The notes below the pieces were generated by a model, which was not told where the DNA came from, searched no databases, and worked only from the letters and a program-made list of their open reading frames with translations. DNA of 64,000 nucleotides from Jaltomata sinuosa (lineage: Eukaryota; Streptophyta; Magnoliopsida; Solanales; Solanaceae), in assembly GCA_003996215.1 (NCBI GenBank), contig QJPP01001914.1, positions 1 through 64,000 on the forward strand. Direction: 5' to 3'. Below are positions 20,584 through 32,650 of the stretch, one piece after another. Each line of letters begins with the position of its first letter. The stretch's first letter is position 1. The position numbers and the translations under genes are program-made.

Positions 20584-22828
20584 TGTCACGACCCAGATCG
20601 TCGTGATTGGCACCCACCCAAGACCCGAATGAGCGAACCAGTAGAGTTTAACCCTTAGCCTAGACTAACAGCCTAAAACCAGCAAACAGAAAAATAAACT
20701 AGCAATTCAAATAATGCAAAAGGCCTTTCATTGAAATAAAACCTGCGGAAATTTCCCTAGAATCTAAAAGTCATCGTACCAAACACTACCAATACTAGAG
20801 TATGGGTATGCAACCCCAAAACTTAAAATAATAAAGAGATAGTCTATGCCCGAAACAATTGGGATACAACTCAAAGATAAACACCAAGGCGGCTTGGTCG
20901 AACAGCTCACCCTTGATATCTGGAACAGTCCGGCCTACAAGTGAGGTCGTGCGTCAACTGCCGGATGATTTCATGTACTCACAAGAGAAACAAGTAAGTG
21001 TCGTATCAGTACACAACCACCGTGTACTGGAAGGATCATCAGCCAGTTCCAAATAAAATAGTGTATAATCAGTACAACAAATCAAGTATAAGTACGGAAA
21101 ACATGCAACAAGTCAATAGGCTCCCCTAGACTACAAGTCTCTACCTAGCTTGTTCCTGCATGAAATCCACCTTTTATAACTCTAAACAACAATCACAGAA
21201 TCAATAAATCATTCTTTTTGTCTAGCCCAGACCCACCCTGGGATCCCTTCTAAACAACACCTAAGTGTTAAACAGATAACCCGGCCTAATCCAAAGACCA
21301 ACTCAACAGATATAACAGGATTCCCGGTCACTCAAGGACCACCAATAAATATCACAATTCAATAAAATAGCCCAGTCCACTCACGTAACCAATAATAATT
21401 AATGCAATGCAACAATATCAATGCAATGATGCAGTAAAATAAACCCGTACCAGGCATGGTACCCGAGCCAACCATTAGTATTCCGTACCAGGCGTGGTAC
21501 CCGAGCCAACCATTTGTTATTCCCGTACCAGGCATGGTACCCGTGCCAACCGTTAGTATACCCATACCAGGCATGGTACCCGAGCCAACCAAATGTCAAT
21601 AATCCACAGTCAAATAATGAACAAACAACTTGTAAACCAACAAACAACACACCGTTCAATTCACAGACTGTAAAATAGGACCCTTAGACATTCTACACAA
21701 TTTCTCTAAGCCATGCAATTCATACAAACACTTAGATAAGAGTACAAAATATACAACATTCACAGGAATCGTAAGCCATCACCTACCTCAAATGATCCAA
21801 GCTCTACTCAACCCGAACTTTCTCGTGTTCCAGATTTCTTTCTCGTTCTTGGTCTAAAACAATATACAAGTACTCAAATTAACAAACAAGACCTGCACAT
21901 TACCCGGATTACACCAAATCCCAGACTCCCAGGCCACCCATGATCATCCTACCCTTTTTCCCAGACTTTTCGCCATTAATTTCCCTAGTTCTATCATTTT
22001 CACGGATAAAAATAGAGAATTTAACAACATACAATCATAATACCTTACTTTTAACAATACCCGAGAACTTTCATGCCTAGAATCCCCCTTCTTCCCTGAA
22101 TTCTACCATCCCTAAGTTATTCCAACCTTTCCCCAAGTTCCCTTCTAGCAATTCTACCGTGTAGGAAAAGTAGTACGAAGTTTGGGGAGTAGAATTCTTA
22201 CCTTTAGGACGAAAATTAGTGGAAAACTGGTAGAAATCGCCCAAAATTGCCCCCTTCTCTCCCAAAACATTTCAAGAAAAACTAAACTATTTTAGGGAAT
22301 CTTCTGCATTAAATCCTATCATGCTCCTCTATAGCAGTCCGCTCCGCTATAGCAGTACCGCCGTAGCAGAGTCGTTCGCTATGGCGGAGGCTGACCGACA
22401 TTGACTTCCGCTGTAGCGGTAATTTCTTTGCTACATCGGAGGTTTCTATGGCAGAGTGTCAACCGCTATAGCAGTTGACACAGGACCAAAAGTCGTAGAA
22501 CCTCCAAAACTAGTCTATTTTACAACACACTTATTTTCCCGACGTCCCAGAATAATTCCTTCACGTCAACCTCGATTCCGGGAGTTCTACTTACCCGAAT
22601 TCGATTCTGAAAAGTCCCATGGACTTCTTTATGTGTTAGCTATGAGAAAAACTAGATCACCACAATACAACAAACCCAATCGTTACCCGGATTTCCCTAG
22701 ACTCTACTTCACTCCAAATCCGGCCGAGTGTAGCCTAGCCTAAAATTTCAAACTCCCAAACTCGGAGTTTTCTAACTCTAAAACTTGCCATGATTGGACT
22801 ATCGGTAACGATGAACCCGGTCATTATA
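20584..22828 (-). repeat. 5' LTR of the complete chromovirus
   Basis: The plus-form begins TGTCACGACCC and ends GGTCATTATA, a mutated form of the CATTACA end. It aligns end to end with 14382-16625. The four-copy GTACCAGGCRTGGTACCCGAG unit is at about 21446-21592 and the CTATAGCGG palindrome cluster at 22320-22490. The element's promoter and transcription start should lie in this LTR, but I could not place a convincing TATA box. Confidence 0.9.
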
Positions 22829-22833
22829 GTTTG

Positions 22834-23862
22834 CTTGTTGGTTTTACAAGTATGTTTGTTCATTGATTGTGATTGATTTGGACTTGTTATGACATTCGGT
22901 TGGCTCAGGTACCACGCCTGGTACGAGAATTACTAACGGTTGGCTCAGGTACCATGCCTTGTACGAGTATACTAATGGATGGCTCGGGTACCACGCCTAG
23001 TACAGAAATTTATAATGGTTAGCTCGGGTACCGCGCCTGGTACATGTTATTTTAATTGCATTGTTGTATTCTTTCGATGGTTCCATGAGTGGATTGAGTT
23101 ATATTCTTGAATTATGAATTCTGCATATGGTCCATGAGAGGACGGATGATTTTATGTAAATGTGAGGTTGGTCTTAGAGTAGACCGTGATTGCATGTCTA
23201 ACACTTAGGTAATGTTAGGGGAATTCTCGGTAGGTCCGGGCTATGTGAAAAAGGGTATATTTTATTGTTTTGGATGTGGTCAATGGTTGTTATTTGGTTC
23301 ATGTGCTAATGAGCTAAGAGAAGGACTTAATATCTGGTTATTTGTTGACTTACTACATGTTTCTTATACCTTACTATGTTATGGTTTACTGTTCATATTA
23401 TGTTTATTGGAGCTGGCCGATGATCCTACCAGTACATGGTGTTTGTGTACTGATTCTGCACTTGCTTTTCTTTTTGTGAGCACATGCAATATTCCAGCGG
23501 CTGACACACGACCTCACCTGTTGTCCCAGCGCTTCCAGACATCAAGGGTGAGTTGCTTCGATCGAGCTACCTTGGTTTCTTACTAATAGTTATAGCTCAC
23601 TTATTTTGGGCTTAGACTTTGCTTACTTTGGGGTTGCATCCCCGTATTTCTAGACAATTTTGGTAGAATATTTTGGTACGATGACTTTCAGATTCTAGGA
23701 AGAATGTTTCCGCAGTTTTATGATATAGTGTTTGAGATTTTATTGCTAATTTATTTTATGCATTGGTTTTAAGCTGCTAAATGGTTAAGAGTTGGGTCGG
23801 TATTGGTCCGCTCACCCGAGGGATTTGGGTGGGTTCCACTTACGGCGGTCTGGATCGTGACA
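22834..23862 (+). mobile_element. Solo LTR (chromovirus family), right part
   Basis: This is the continuation of the solo LTR interrupted at 14381. It contains four GGTACCACGCCTGGTAC-type units at about 22905-23043 in the opposite orientation to the inserted element. It ends GGTCTGGATCGTGACA at 23862, followed by the duplication ATGGT. The open frame at 23212-23586 is LTR sequence. Confidence 0.85.
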
Positions 23863-23921
23863 ATGGTTCTCCCACCAGAGGGTTAGTGTGAGTGTCACTC
23901 ACAACTATTTGCATTATGACA
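23863..23921 (+). mobile_element. 3' LTR of the outer chromovirus, last part
   Basis: This is a short remainder of the LTR that starts at 10649. After the ATGGT duplication it reads TCTCCCACCAGAGGG and ends GCATTATGACA at 23921. The end resembles that of the solo LTR (CCCGAGGGATTTGGGTGGG ... CGTGACA), showing that both are related LTR families. Beyond 23921 minus-strand integrase sequence of another element begins. Confidence 0.65.
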
Positions 23922-25239
23922 TTTTACCTAGCTGATTGATACCGGGAGTCATCCCACAATATCTATCCCTCACTTCATGAATGGCAATTGTGAATTTACA
24001 GGGTGTAAAGACTCCACTGATCAATGGATCATAAATGTATGTCGCTTACACTTATGCATTTTTGAATGAACATTTTAGCATCTTGCTCCATTTTTGACTT
24101 ATAATAACCGGCTCTAATTAGTTGTTGAACAAGAGTCTCGGTTCCAGATTGATTACTACAAGCGCCTTCATAGACTTCTTTCATCACATACCCAATATCT
24201 CTCGGGTATAGGCATCTAGCTAGTGGACCGATGAAATCATTGGTATAACTGATTATTTACCAGGCAGTACCGCATAGCTTTTGCACGGAGCACTCAAAAT
24301 TCTTTCATGTCTACTGCACTTTCCTTATTTTAGGTAATCAGTGTATTGGTTCATCTAGTCTCATGTTAGGCCCGCGTGATTTACTTCATCGTGGCTAACA
24401 TCAACGGCTGAATTGAGTAATTGTACCACCTTTCCAGATATAGTTATTTCTGCATTCGACAAAGTTTCCAAGTTTGCTAAAGCATCTGCCTCAGCATTTT
24501 AGGCTCGTGGTATGTGTGCCGCTCTCCATTCCTTGAAGTGACTCAAGGTGATGAGTGCTTTATCCAAGTGTTTTTATCATTAATTCATCTTTGACCTTGA
24601 ACACTCCATTGATATGGCTCACCACTAAGAAAGAGTCATATCTTGCCTCAATGATTTCTACTCCTAGATTTTGGGCTAAACCAGACCTGCAATAAATGCC
24701 TCATACTAGGCTTTGTTATTAGTAACATTAATAATTTATTTGGCTTGCTTGATGGCATTCTCGAAAGGAATTTTTAGGACGATGCCCGATCCAAACCCCT
24801 GTACGTTGGATGCCTAATCTTCCATACATCAATTTTGGTGTTAGAGGTTCTATAATATTCTTTCTAGTACCTCAGGCATTATTTTTTGGCTGAAATCAGA
24901 TATGAAGTCGGCTAGGACTTGAGATTTTATAGCACTTCATAGTTTGTACATTAAATCATAACCCCTAATATATATTTCCTACTTGGATAGCCTTCCATAT
25001 AGCTCGAGTTTATGCATGACGTTCCTTAAGGAATATGTAGTGATAGGATTGATGGGATGGCATTGGAAATATGGCTAGAGTTTCCTCGTGGACATTACCA
25101 GCGCTAGGAATAGTTTCTCTAAAGTGCGGGTACCTGATTTCTGTGTTTGCCAAAGTTCTGCTAACATAATAGATCGATAATTTCATACCTTTTTCTTCTC
25201 AGACTAGGATGATGTTGATTGCTACCTGTAACACCGTGA
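23922..25239 (-). pseudogene. Decayed Ty3/gypsy (Tat-like) RNase H and integrase start
   Basis: On the minus strand from about 25220 downwards the sequence shows an RT/RNase H junction (EEKGMKLSIYYVSRTLANTEIRYPH) and then, near 24720, TNNKA.YEAFIAGL with several stops. This is the RNase H motif 'TNNEAEYEALIAGL' of Tat/Ogre-like gypsy elements. Near 24110 LIRAGYYKSKMEQDAKMFIQKC is the integrase zinc region, and near 23970 KWGIDIVGRLPVS is the start of its core. The copy is cut at 23921 by the LTR of the outer chromovirus. Stops and frameshifts are frequent, so it is older than its neighbours. Confidence 0.65.
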
Positions 25240-25757
25240 GGTATAAGAATAGGGGCTTGCCTTCTTTGGGTTTGCCCATCAATGGTGGACTTGCTAGATG
25301 TTTTGGTACTCATACTATATTTCTGTATCTTTTTTTGATGCAGCACCTAGTACGAGCCACCCTCGTTGACCATCCACTCGTTCGTGGCAAGCTGCTGTTC
25401 GGATCGTGGTGAGCTCCTGATGTAAGGAGTTTTTTATTGCTTTCTATCTCTTTATACTATTTGTATTTGTATTTTGATTGACAGTAGCATCTTATACTGT
25501 ACTTAGTCGCTCTTGTACCGGTGACACCAAGTTTGAGGTTTGATTCTTGTATATATTTCATCTTTCCAAGTCTCTTTAGGGTCTTTTTGTATATCTTGTA
25601 TATTGGGTATATATCTATACTGTTGGCCCACATCTTGTTATTATTTCTTTTCCGCTTACTCTTTTAAATGCTTATTTATAGAATCATTTTCTTGAGTAGG
25701 CTTGCCTACTGGGGAGTTTTAGTAGACGCCATCATGGCCCTATTTTGAGTCGTGACA
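25240..25757 (+). mobile_element. Truncated chromovirus LTR (3' end)
   Basis: A plus-strand LTR end reading CTACTGGGGAGTTTTAGTAG then GCCATCATGGCCCTATTTTG and AGTCGTGACA ends at 25757. This is the typical 3' terminus of a Solanaceae chromovirus LTR. The left edge is uncertain (about 25227-25250), no target duplication was found, and at about 520 bp it is much shorter than full LTRs. It replaces the RT core of the surrounding minus-strand element. Confidence 0.55.
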
Positions 25758-26509
25758 AGTATACCTTTCTTTCCAGCTGATGGACAAGAAGAGTTACTTA
25801 CTTGAGCTCTTCCACTGTAGATCTAGTGGCATCGACTCTTCTGGGACTATGAAGTTTCTTAGGATTCGGTATATTTCTCCTTCAGATTCCCCTTTTGCTG
25901 AGTCTTAGTGTTTGAAGGGAGTTGTTGTAATTATTCCAAAATATCCTCAAGTTTTGATAGATCTTCCATATTATCTTTGTATGCGTGGAATGAATTCAGT
26001 TGCTGTGATTTCTATTTGGACTCTTTATTTGCTTTCTCGTCTGGGGTTTCATCTATCATGAACATATCTCTAGTCGCCGATAACTTTCCTCGTATTTGCC
26101 TGATTCCTTATGGAGTGTGAATTTCAGCATGAGGTGCAGCATCGATGGGACGCACTTCATATCATGTATCCAGGTTCTCCCAAAGAGTGTGTTATATCAC
26201 ATATCTCCATATATTACATTGATAATGGTCTCCTTAATCATTCCTCCTGCACTAACCAAGAACGTGATTTCCCCTCTTGTTGTTTTGTTAGCCATTTATA
26301 ACCCTGATAGTACTCTTGCGGTGGGGATGAATTTATCCAGTAATCCCATCTTTTCTATCACTGTCCAACTAATCATGTTGGTAGATCTTCCTAGGTCTAC
26401 CAATATGCAATAAATTTAAAAATTGAAAAGATTAACAGTGATTACCAAACCGTTATTGTGAGATTATTTGGTGCTCTCTAGGTCATTATTGTAAAGTTGA
26501 TATTATCTT
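25758..26509 (-). pseudogene. Decayed Ty3/gypsy (Tat-like) protease and linker
   Basis: On the minus strand from 26509 the sequence reads NNDLEST, then SHNNGLVITVNLFNF, ILVDLGRSTNMISW (protease active site, with DLGRS in place of a D-G-SS form), KMGLLDKFIPTARVLSGL and GYMI.SASH (for 'PWIHxMxAVPS'). A linker near 25800 (RSTVEELK) then leads toward RT. Multiple stops interrupt it. The upstream continuation is displaced to 42382 by the 15.9 kb element inserted at 26509. The antisense open frames at 25908-26413 are shadows of this region. Confidence 0.6.
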
Positions 26510-29292
26510 TGTTGACACCTAATTTTTTCCCTCCACTATCGAATTATTTATTGAGCTTTTAAATTTTTAAAATAATTTTCAATAATTAATTTTGCAATAA
26601 AAGAATTTCTCATAAAATGAATCACAAGAGTATTCTATAATCTTCATGAATAAACATACGCCTATATACTCATAATATATGGACATATATTATTCTTATG
26701 AATTTTAACACGTATTCAAAGAGTTTCTCCCAAAAATGTTTCAAAGTGATTAAAATTGTCTTTAATCATTCAAAGTAATTTGATTGGGAAAACAAATTAC
26801 AAAATCAGTGTTTTGTAATACATAATGATATATTATGGTAAAATAATTATTTTTAGTTGTTTAAATTTTAAAAGATCAATTTAATTAATTAGAAATCAAT
26901 TTGTCTCAAGTTAACCTTGGCTAATTAAATTGTCAAAAGAAATCCCTTCATAAATTGGGCCAACAATTTCAAATTTTCCAATTTTGAGCCCAAAATTTAC
27001 TCCTACTCGGTCCACTTCCCAAATCCTAAATAATTCCCCCCACAAAATATACACACACAATATTACTCCCTCACTCTTTCCCACGCCCCAATTTCTACCC
27101 AAAAGAATGCAAAGCCCAACTTCACGTTCACACAAATCCTCATGCGTTCTCTCCTCCTTCTCTTTCTCTTCTTCATTCTCTTTCTTTGACGGAACTCAAA
27201 GAACGCATCCTCCACCAAGAGCAAAACCCCAACGAAATCTCTAAACCTCGAGAAATCATCACCCTCTGTTAAATTATCTCGTCTCCGTCTATTGTACAAA
27301 GATGCCCCGCTATCCATGTTCTAGAACATCCTAGAAATCGCCATATAGCGAATTGCAACATTTTTCTCTATGAAATCTGGTGAGAATTCATCGAATTCGT
27401 GCTGATAGTACATACGTGGCCTCCGATTTCTTGGCCATGAAGGATTTTTTATTTGAATTTCGAATATTCCCCAAATCTTATCAGAAATCCCAAGTATTCC
27501 CCCCTCCCCCCAAATTGAGCCCTGAATTTCCCTATAAATACCTCCTTCATATCTCTAGTTTAAGGGCCAAAAATTTGTGAAGAAAAAGAAGAAAAAATGA
27601 AAGGTTTAGGTAGGAATTCTTGGTCGAGAAATTAGATATCAAATTAAGAATTTTAGGAAAAAGTTCAAAAAATTCCCATTTAGTTTCTTCGAAGAATCCT
27701 AAAGTTTTCTGTAAGCTTCTTCTCTGAAATCTCATGGTATTCTAGAGGATCTTTTCCTCTTGCCATTGAGATCAGAGAAATCTCTAGTTCGTCAGAAAGT
27801 CAAAGTTCTCTGGTAAAAACTCGTCGTCTTAGCTAGATGTACCAAAGAAGTTGTCTTGGACTCTTACTTTGCATCCTCCGATGGGCTAAATCTCATTACT
27901 CTTCGTGTCAAGACTTATCCAAGCCTAAAATAGGCTGATATATATTGAAGATGTGGCTGGTCTACAGACATATACAGGAAGATATAGAAAAGGAAGCTGA
28001 TATACAGGTTCAAAGGAATGAAGAAGGATGGTATATAGTGATATACCATGTGATATACTAGAGGAAAAATGGACCCAAGTCCAAATTTCGAAAATCCAAA
28101 AACTTGACAGAATCTAGATGGGCCTAAAAGCCCACTTTCTCAACCCTCTCTCTTATTTTTGCAATTTAGTTTTGATTACCTGTATTAACACTAAATATAA
28201 TTTTATTAACCTAAATAAATATCCTAAAGTATTGCCATTTTCATTTTATCTCTATTTTTTCCCTTTATTTCAGTTGCTTCAAGGTTTCTCACCTAATTGA
28301 TTTTATCATAAAAAAATAGTATAGAAATGAACTTTGTGATTGATTTCCTAAAGAAAAAATAAGTGTTATTTCATTTAATTTAGTTACCTTCATCCTTAAG
28401 AGTTAAAAGCTTAATCATTAGTTTAATTTCTCGATATGTGACAAACGCTTTTCTCACCTAAGTCACTCCTTCAAAAATATAATCAAAAAGATTTTTTCAG
28501 GTTTAAGCTAGTTGAAATAATTTCCTAACTTTTCTTACTTATTTAAGTTAATAATTTCTCTAAAAGTTCTTATCTTCAAATCACTTTCTATTTTGGTACA
28601 ATAAAATCACATTCTTCCAAATGATCCCATTTTCCATGGATTACTTATTTTTTTAACTTTAATTATTTTTTCATAACACTAGTTATAACGAACTTGTTCA
28701 AGTCTTCTTCTTTAAAAAAATTATTTCATCTTCTTTAAGTGAAATTTCCTTTTTTTACATGGTTAAAATAAGTTATTTTTTTATTTGAAGTTGCTATATA
28801 TTTTTACAAGTCTTTAATATTCTTACTATTTTCGTAAAAAAATCAACTCTTGGCAAAAACTAGCTAAAAAATGAATTTCTCAGTTTTTAGTTTCTTTAAA
28901 TCTAAGAGGTTTTCTTTAAGAAGTAATCTCATCATGCCATATTCAAATATTTCAATATTCTTTATATCTTCCTAAATAAATTCTTTGCAAATTAGCCATT
29001 TTTATTAAGTTAGTCAAAATTGTATTGTCAACCATTTTTTAATGGACGTTCTTAAGTGTCTTAAAAACCTTCTTAAGACATTACTTGAACCCTTACCCAT
29101 TTTCTCTAATTTTAAAGGATTGTTTCTGTTTTCAAGTCTGTAAAATTCTTTTAAGTTTTCTTAATTTCTTTATAAAAATTAAGTGGCGACTCTGTGATTT
29201 TGAAATCGCTTTGAAAATTCCTTTAAGTTTCGAAATGATGCAAGTCAAAAACCATTTTCTTTAAATTTTAAATTCCAAAAAGAGATAAAACA
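26510..29292 (+). repeat. 5' LTR of the Tat/Ogre-like element
   Basis: This is a very AT-rich LTR of about 2.78 kb, starting TGTTGACACC and ending GATAAAACA just before the PBS. From about 26645 it aligns with 39860-42376. Open frames at 26984-27244, 27380-27580 and 28118-28300 are LTR sequence in which stops happen to be rare, and no domains are seen. A TGGCGACTCTG string at 29183 duplicates the PBS core about 110 bp upstream of the true site. Confidence 0.8.
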
Positions 29293-30883
29293 GAAATGGC
29301 GACTCTGCGGAGGATCTATTTAGGTTCTAACCCAAAGTTGAGCTTTTTGACTAACTTTATATGGCTAATTATTCAAAATATTGTAATAGCTACTAATTTT
29401 AATTATTTTCTCTTATTTATTTATTTTTGTAAAATATATTGTCATTGCATTTCATAGTATCTTCTCCCATATGGCATAATTTTATTAATGATTCAAGGGG
29501 GGTTCGCGATCCCGCGACCTCCTTTCATAAATAACTGTTTCTTGAAATGTTGGTAGTTTATTGGTACGTCATGCGTCCAATGGCTATCATATTTTTAACT
29601 CAAGTTGTACACTTAGAACCCGATCTATTTCAATTAAAAGCTCACTCTAGACACCTAGGGTAGAGCGAAACTCAAACTCAATTTTAAGCATTCGCCTAGG
29701 ACAACCCAATACCCAAGAGGTATTGGGCCCATCAGAAAAGACCACCATGTGTCCGAAGGGCCTATGACCAGAAAGGACAATCATTCCTTATTTGTTTAAT
29801 TGAAGGATGTGATATCGGATTGTATGAACCATTGTCCTTCAAAGTTGAAAATTTTAGATAGTTCGTTATTATTGTAATAAAAGAAAGATTGGCATTCGAA
29901 AGGTGTTCAGAATTTCAAGAAGTCCAAGAAGTTCGAGAATGAAGGACCTTCCACGGTGGCCTAGTTTAGGATTATACCCTTGCGTGGGACTGATATTTAA
30001 TAAACATCCCTTTCTCGTATTTTGTATCTCCATTTGATTTAATCAGTTTGTATATAATATTTTTGGAACAATAGAATATTTTAAAAAAGGCATACATATC
30101 CTTCAATTCGTTAGGCCTACCTTTGGCATAAAAAGGTCACATCCATATAGGACGCGCTATAAACTCTTATGTGATATAACTGTCTTATGTGCTTACGTGT
30201 GTTGCTTAAATCAAAGGTGAATTGATCCACTCCTATTTGGATATATTAGAACCCCTAAGCAAGATATAAGCCTATCATGCAAAGTCCGACCAAAAACACC
30301 AGGTCTTCCTAGTTTCTCTGAAAAACCCTAAACCCTTTTCTTTTCACAAAGCCTCTAGAGCTCACTCCTATATCTCAAGAAAGATTGATTTGCCAATTCA
30401 AACTACGTATGGCTTAATTTCTCCTTCATGAGATACGTAGGCAGCCTTTCAGGGCGCTACCCCTATCTTTGAAAACTTTTATTTCTCCCATTTTGGTGAA
30501 GATGCTGAAGAATTAAAGAAGCCAACAAGCGGAGATACCAGAAGATCAAGATTCAACACGAGTCAACTTTTCTGTCAAACCACTCATTTCAAAGTCAATG
30601 GACAAATCCCTGTCCGTTTAAGTCTTTCTGCCAATACCCGTCCATGGATTGATTCACCTTTAATAAAGCAACACCTGTTTGTTTATGTTCTGTCAAATAT
30701 TTTGTATTATTTATCATGAATGAAATCTAACATGATTATCTTTTGAGTTATTTTTCATGTATCAGATAATAGGTACTGAAATTGATCTATGTTGAGGGAA
30801 GATGGATGAACACTCTCATTTCACAACATCAAAGAAAAATAAAGTCCCCTCCCCTGATCGTAACTTAAGGAAAGGGATAATGG
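29293..30883 (+). other. PBS-like site and untranslated leader of the Tat/Ogre-like element
   Basis: The sequence TGGCGACTCTGCGGAGGA at 29297-29314, four bases after the LTR end, is where the primer-binding site belongs and resembles the TGGCGACTCTGCTGGGGA site of related elements. The rest of the stretch is a long non-coding leader. A GAGATACGTAGGCAGCC block at about 30428-30445 recurs in modified form at about 36056 and 36170, in the 3' untranslated part. No gene is supported here. Confidence 0.6.
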
Positions 30884-31885
30884 TTGGGGATACTGAGAAC
30901 GTTATTTTTAAATGAGATAATTACGGGAGATTCTCTCATTGCTAAGCAGAATGAGTTGATTGTGCAATTGGCGCAACAAGTTGATGGCATGAGAAATAAG
31001 GTGCGAGAGACAAAAAATCTAATTAATTTGATCATTGATGCAAGATTTCTCGCTCAAAATGAAGAAAGGTTTCTACTTCATGTCCCTCCTCTGAATGCGC
31101 CAGCACCTAAACACTTTGTCAATGATACACTATCTCTTTCATAAAGTTTGAGAAGAGGAAAACCGTTTAAATCTGGCTCGATAAAGCCTTCATAGTCAAA
31201 AGTCTACCCTTCAGCTCCAAAAAATTACTACCCCATCTTTTATGCCCAAACTAATTATCAAAATCCATCCCCAAAGTACCAAGCTCCACCTCCAAATTAC
31301 CGACAACCTCCACAAACGTACCAAAACTTTCAATCAAATTTCCAAGCATCAATTCCTTTCTATGCAAACCCACAAACATACCCCAAAGTAGATCCCCCAA
31401 CATACCAAAATAAAATATCCCGACCAAATTATAAGAAGAAACCTCCTCGAGTCTTTATTCCATTAGCTGAAAGACAAATTCAACTCTTTCAGAGACTAAG
31501 AGAAGCTGGACTAATTCATCCCCTTGAACCAAAGCTTGCTAATCCAGTATCTAAGTTCTTCAAACCTGATCGACATTATTCTTATCATTCAGGAAGTGTT
31601 GGGCACACCACTGAAGATTGCCTCAACTTGAAATACCAAATTCAGAATCCAATCGATCAAAAGATCATTACTCTCCAGAAGGATGCGTCAAATGTTAACA
31701 CCAAACCCCTGCCAAACCTTGGAGGAGTAACTATAAATATGATCGAGACTGATAAAGAATGGCTCGTGAGTATAGCCATAACTCAAGAAAGTCCCAAAGC
31801 AGTAGAGAACGGTGTGGCCTCTCTGAACATAAGCAAGAAGTACAATTATATGATGATGATCTCACCTCATCAAGCATTTTCATAA
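30884..31885 (+). pseudogene. Tat/Ogre-like gag
   Basis: The first open segment (30884-31141, 86 codons) has a coiled-coil-like stretch (LIAKQNELIVQLAQQVDGM). After stops at 31142 and near 31190, a Pro/Tyr/Gln-rich region (about 31205-31440) reads YQAPPPNYRQPP-like repeats. It leads to FIPLAERQIQLFQRLREAGLIHP and a degenerate zinc knuckle YSYHSGSVGHTTEDC, in which the first Cys of 'CxYHSGxxGHxTExC' is Ser. The tail 31628-31885 (GGVTINMIE) is the usual Gag end of this lineage. It would form the particle shell. The aspartic protease that normally follows is not visible. Confidence 0.75.
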
Positions 31886-32650
31886 GAGCCTTCCAAATTT
31901 GATCAAAGACGAGGGTAAAAAAAAGATCAATCGAGAGCTACCAATATTATCGCCTGGTATATACTAGTCCTTTTCAGTTCAGGCATGGAATAAAAGCGAA
32001 GGTCAAAAAAATGGATTGGAGGTCTTTTCAATAAGTATGACATGGTTTTTGAAAAATTCACCAAACCATCAGACATACGGGATACCAAGCCAGGAGAACA
32101 GTTGCAGAACTGGACCTCTACTCCAGTCATGATTCCCCAATCACTGTGGTAGAAAGGACAAATTTAATTTTTTGGCAAATCGGTGATAGTCTAAATGAGG
32201 CCCAAAACTCACCTTTTATTTCTTTATTTGCCACAGTACTATTTTTTAATGCTTTCCAAAGGCATAGACTCGTTCTCATGCGATCCATAGTCAAAGTTTT
32301 TGAATATTTCCTGATTTCAATGAAAAGCCTCCTCCTATTATGAAAACCTTTGCTATTTATTTTTGTGTTTGCTTGTTATTATCTAACTTATTTTGTTTGT
32401 GATTTCAGTAATAATAATTTAAAACCTACCAATATAATGTCATATCAAGAGCTTAATGAACAAATCGAGATAGATGATAATGAATTCGAGGAATATGATG
32501 AAGAGACTATGGTCTCTGAGTAGTTAACAGAAGAATTAAAAGATTTTGAAAATCGGGAAAATCCCAATCTAGAGAAAACTAAGGTAGTCAACCTGGGAGA
32601 CGATGGAGAGGTCAAAGAAACCAGGATCTGTGTTCATCTGCCAAAAGCAT
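31886..32650 (+). pseudogene. Tat/Ogre-like Gag-Pol linker; protease missing
   Basis: Short in-frame pieces can be recognised in order: ELDLYSSHDSPITVVERTN near 32110, then MSYQELNEQIEIDDNEFEEYDEE at about 32440 with a stop near 32522, then NLEKTKVVNLGDDGEVKETRICVHL. The last matches the segment just before RT in Solanaceae Tat-type elements. The protease ('VDxGSSxNI ... LLGRPWIH') expected between gag and this linker is absent, so at least 300-400 codons seem deleted near 31886-31930. Confidence 0.6.

Larger units (their letters stand above)
14382..22828 (-). mobile_element. Complete but defective Tekay/Del-type chromovirus (LTR-LTR)
   Basis: This is an 8447-bp LTR retrotransposon on the minus strand. 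Two LTRs of 2244 and 2245 bp (14382-16625 and 20584-22828) flank an internal region of about 3.96 kb. The element is bounded by the perfect duplication GTTTG at 14377-14381 and 22829-22833. A tRNA-Met-type PBS follows the 5' LTR. The coding order on the minus strand is gag remnant, protease, RT, RNase H, integrase, chromodomain. Most of gag has been deleted and pol has at least four stops and one frameshift, so it can be moved only in trans, if at all. It landed inside a solo LTR of its own family, in opposite orientation. The LTRs differ by several percent by eye, so the insertion is not recent. Confidence 0.9.

Noticed and set aside
23212..23586. 124-codon frame with a hydrophobic stretch
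   Set aside because: It lies wholly inside a solo LTR bounded by target duplications. The matching parts of the other LTRs are not open, so it is chance.
25908..26413. Plus-strand frames of about 70-105 codons
   Set aside because: The minus strand of the same stretch encodes recognisable protease and linker motifs, so the plus frames are shadows.
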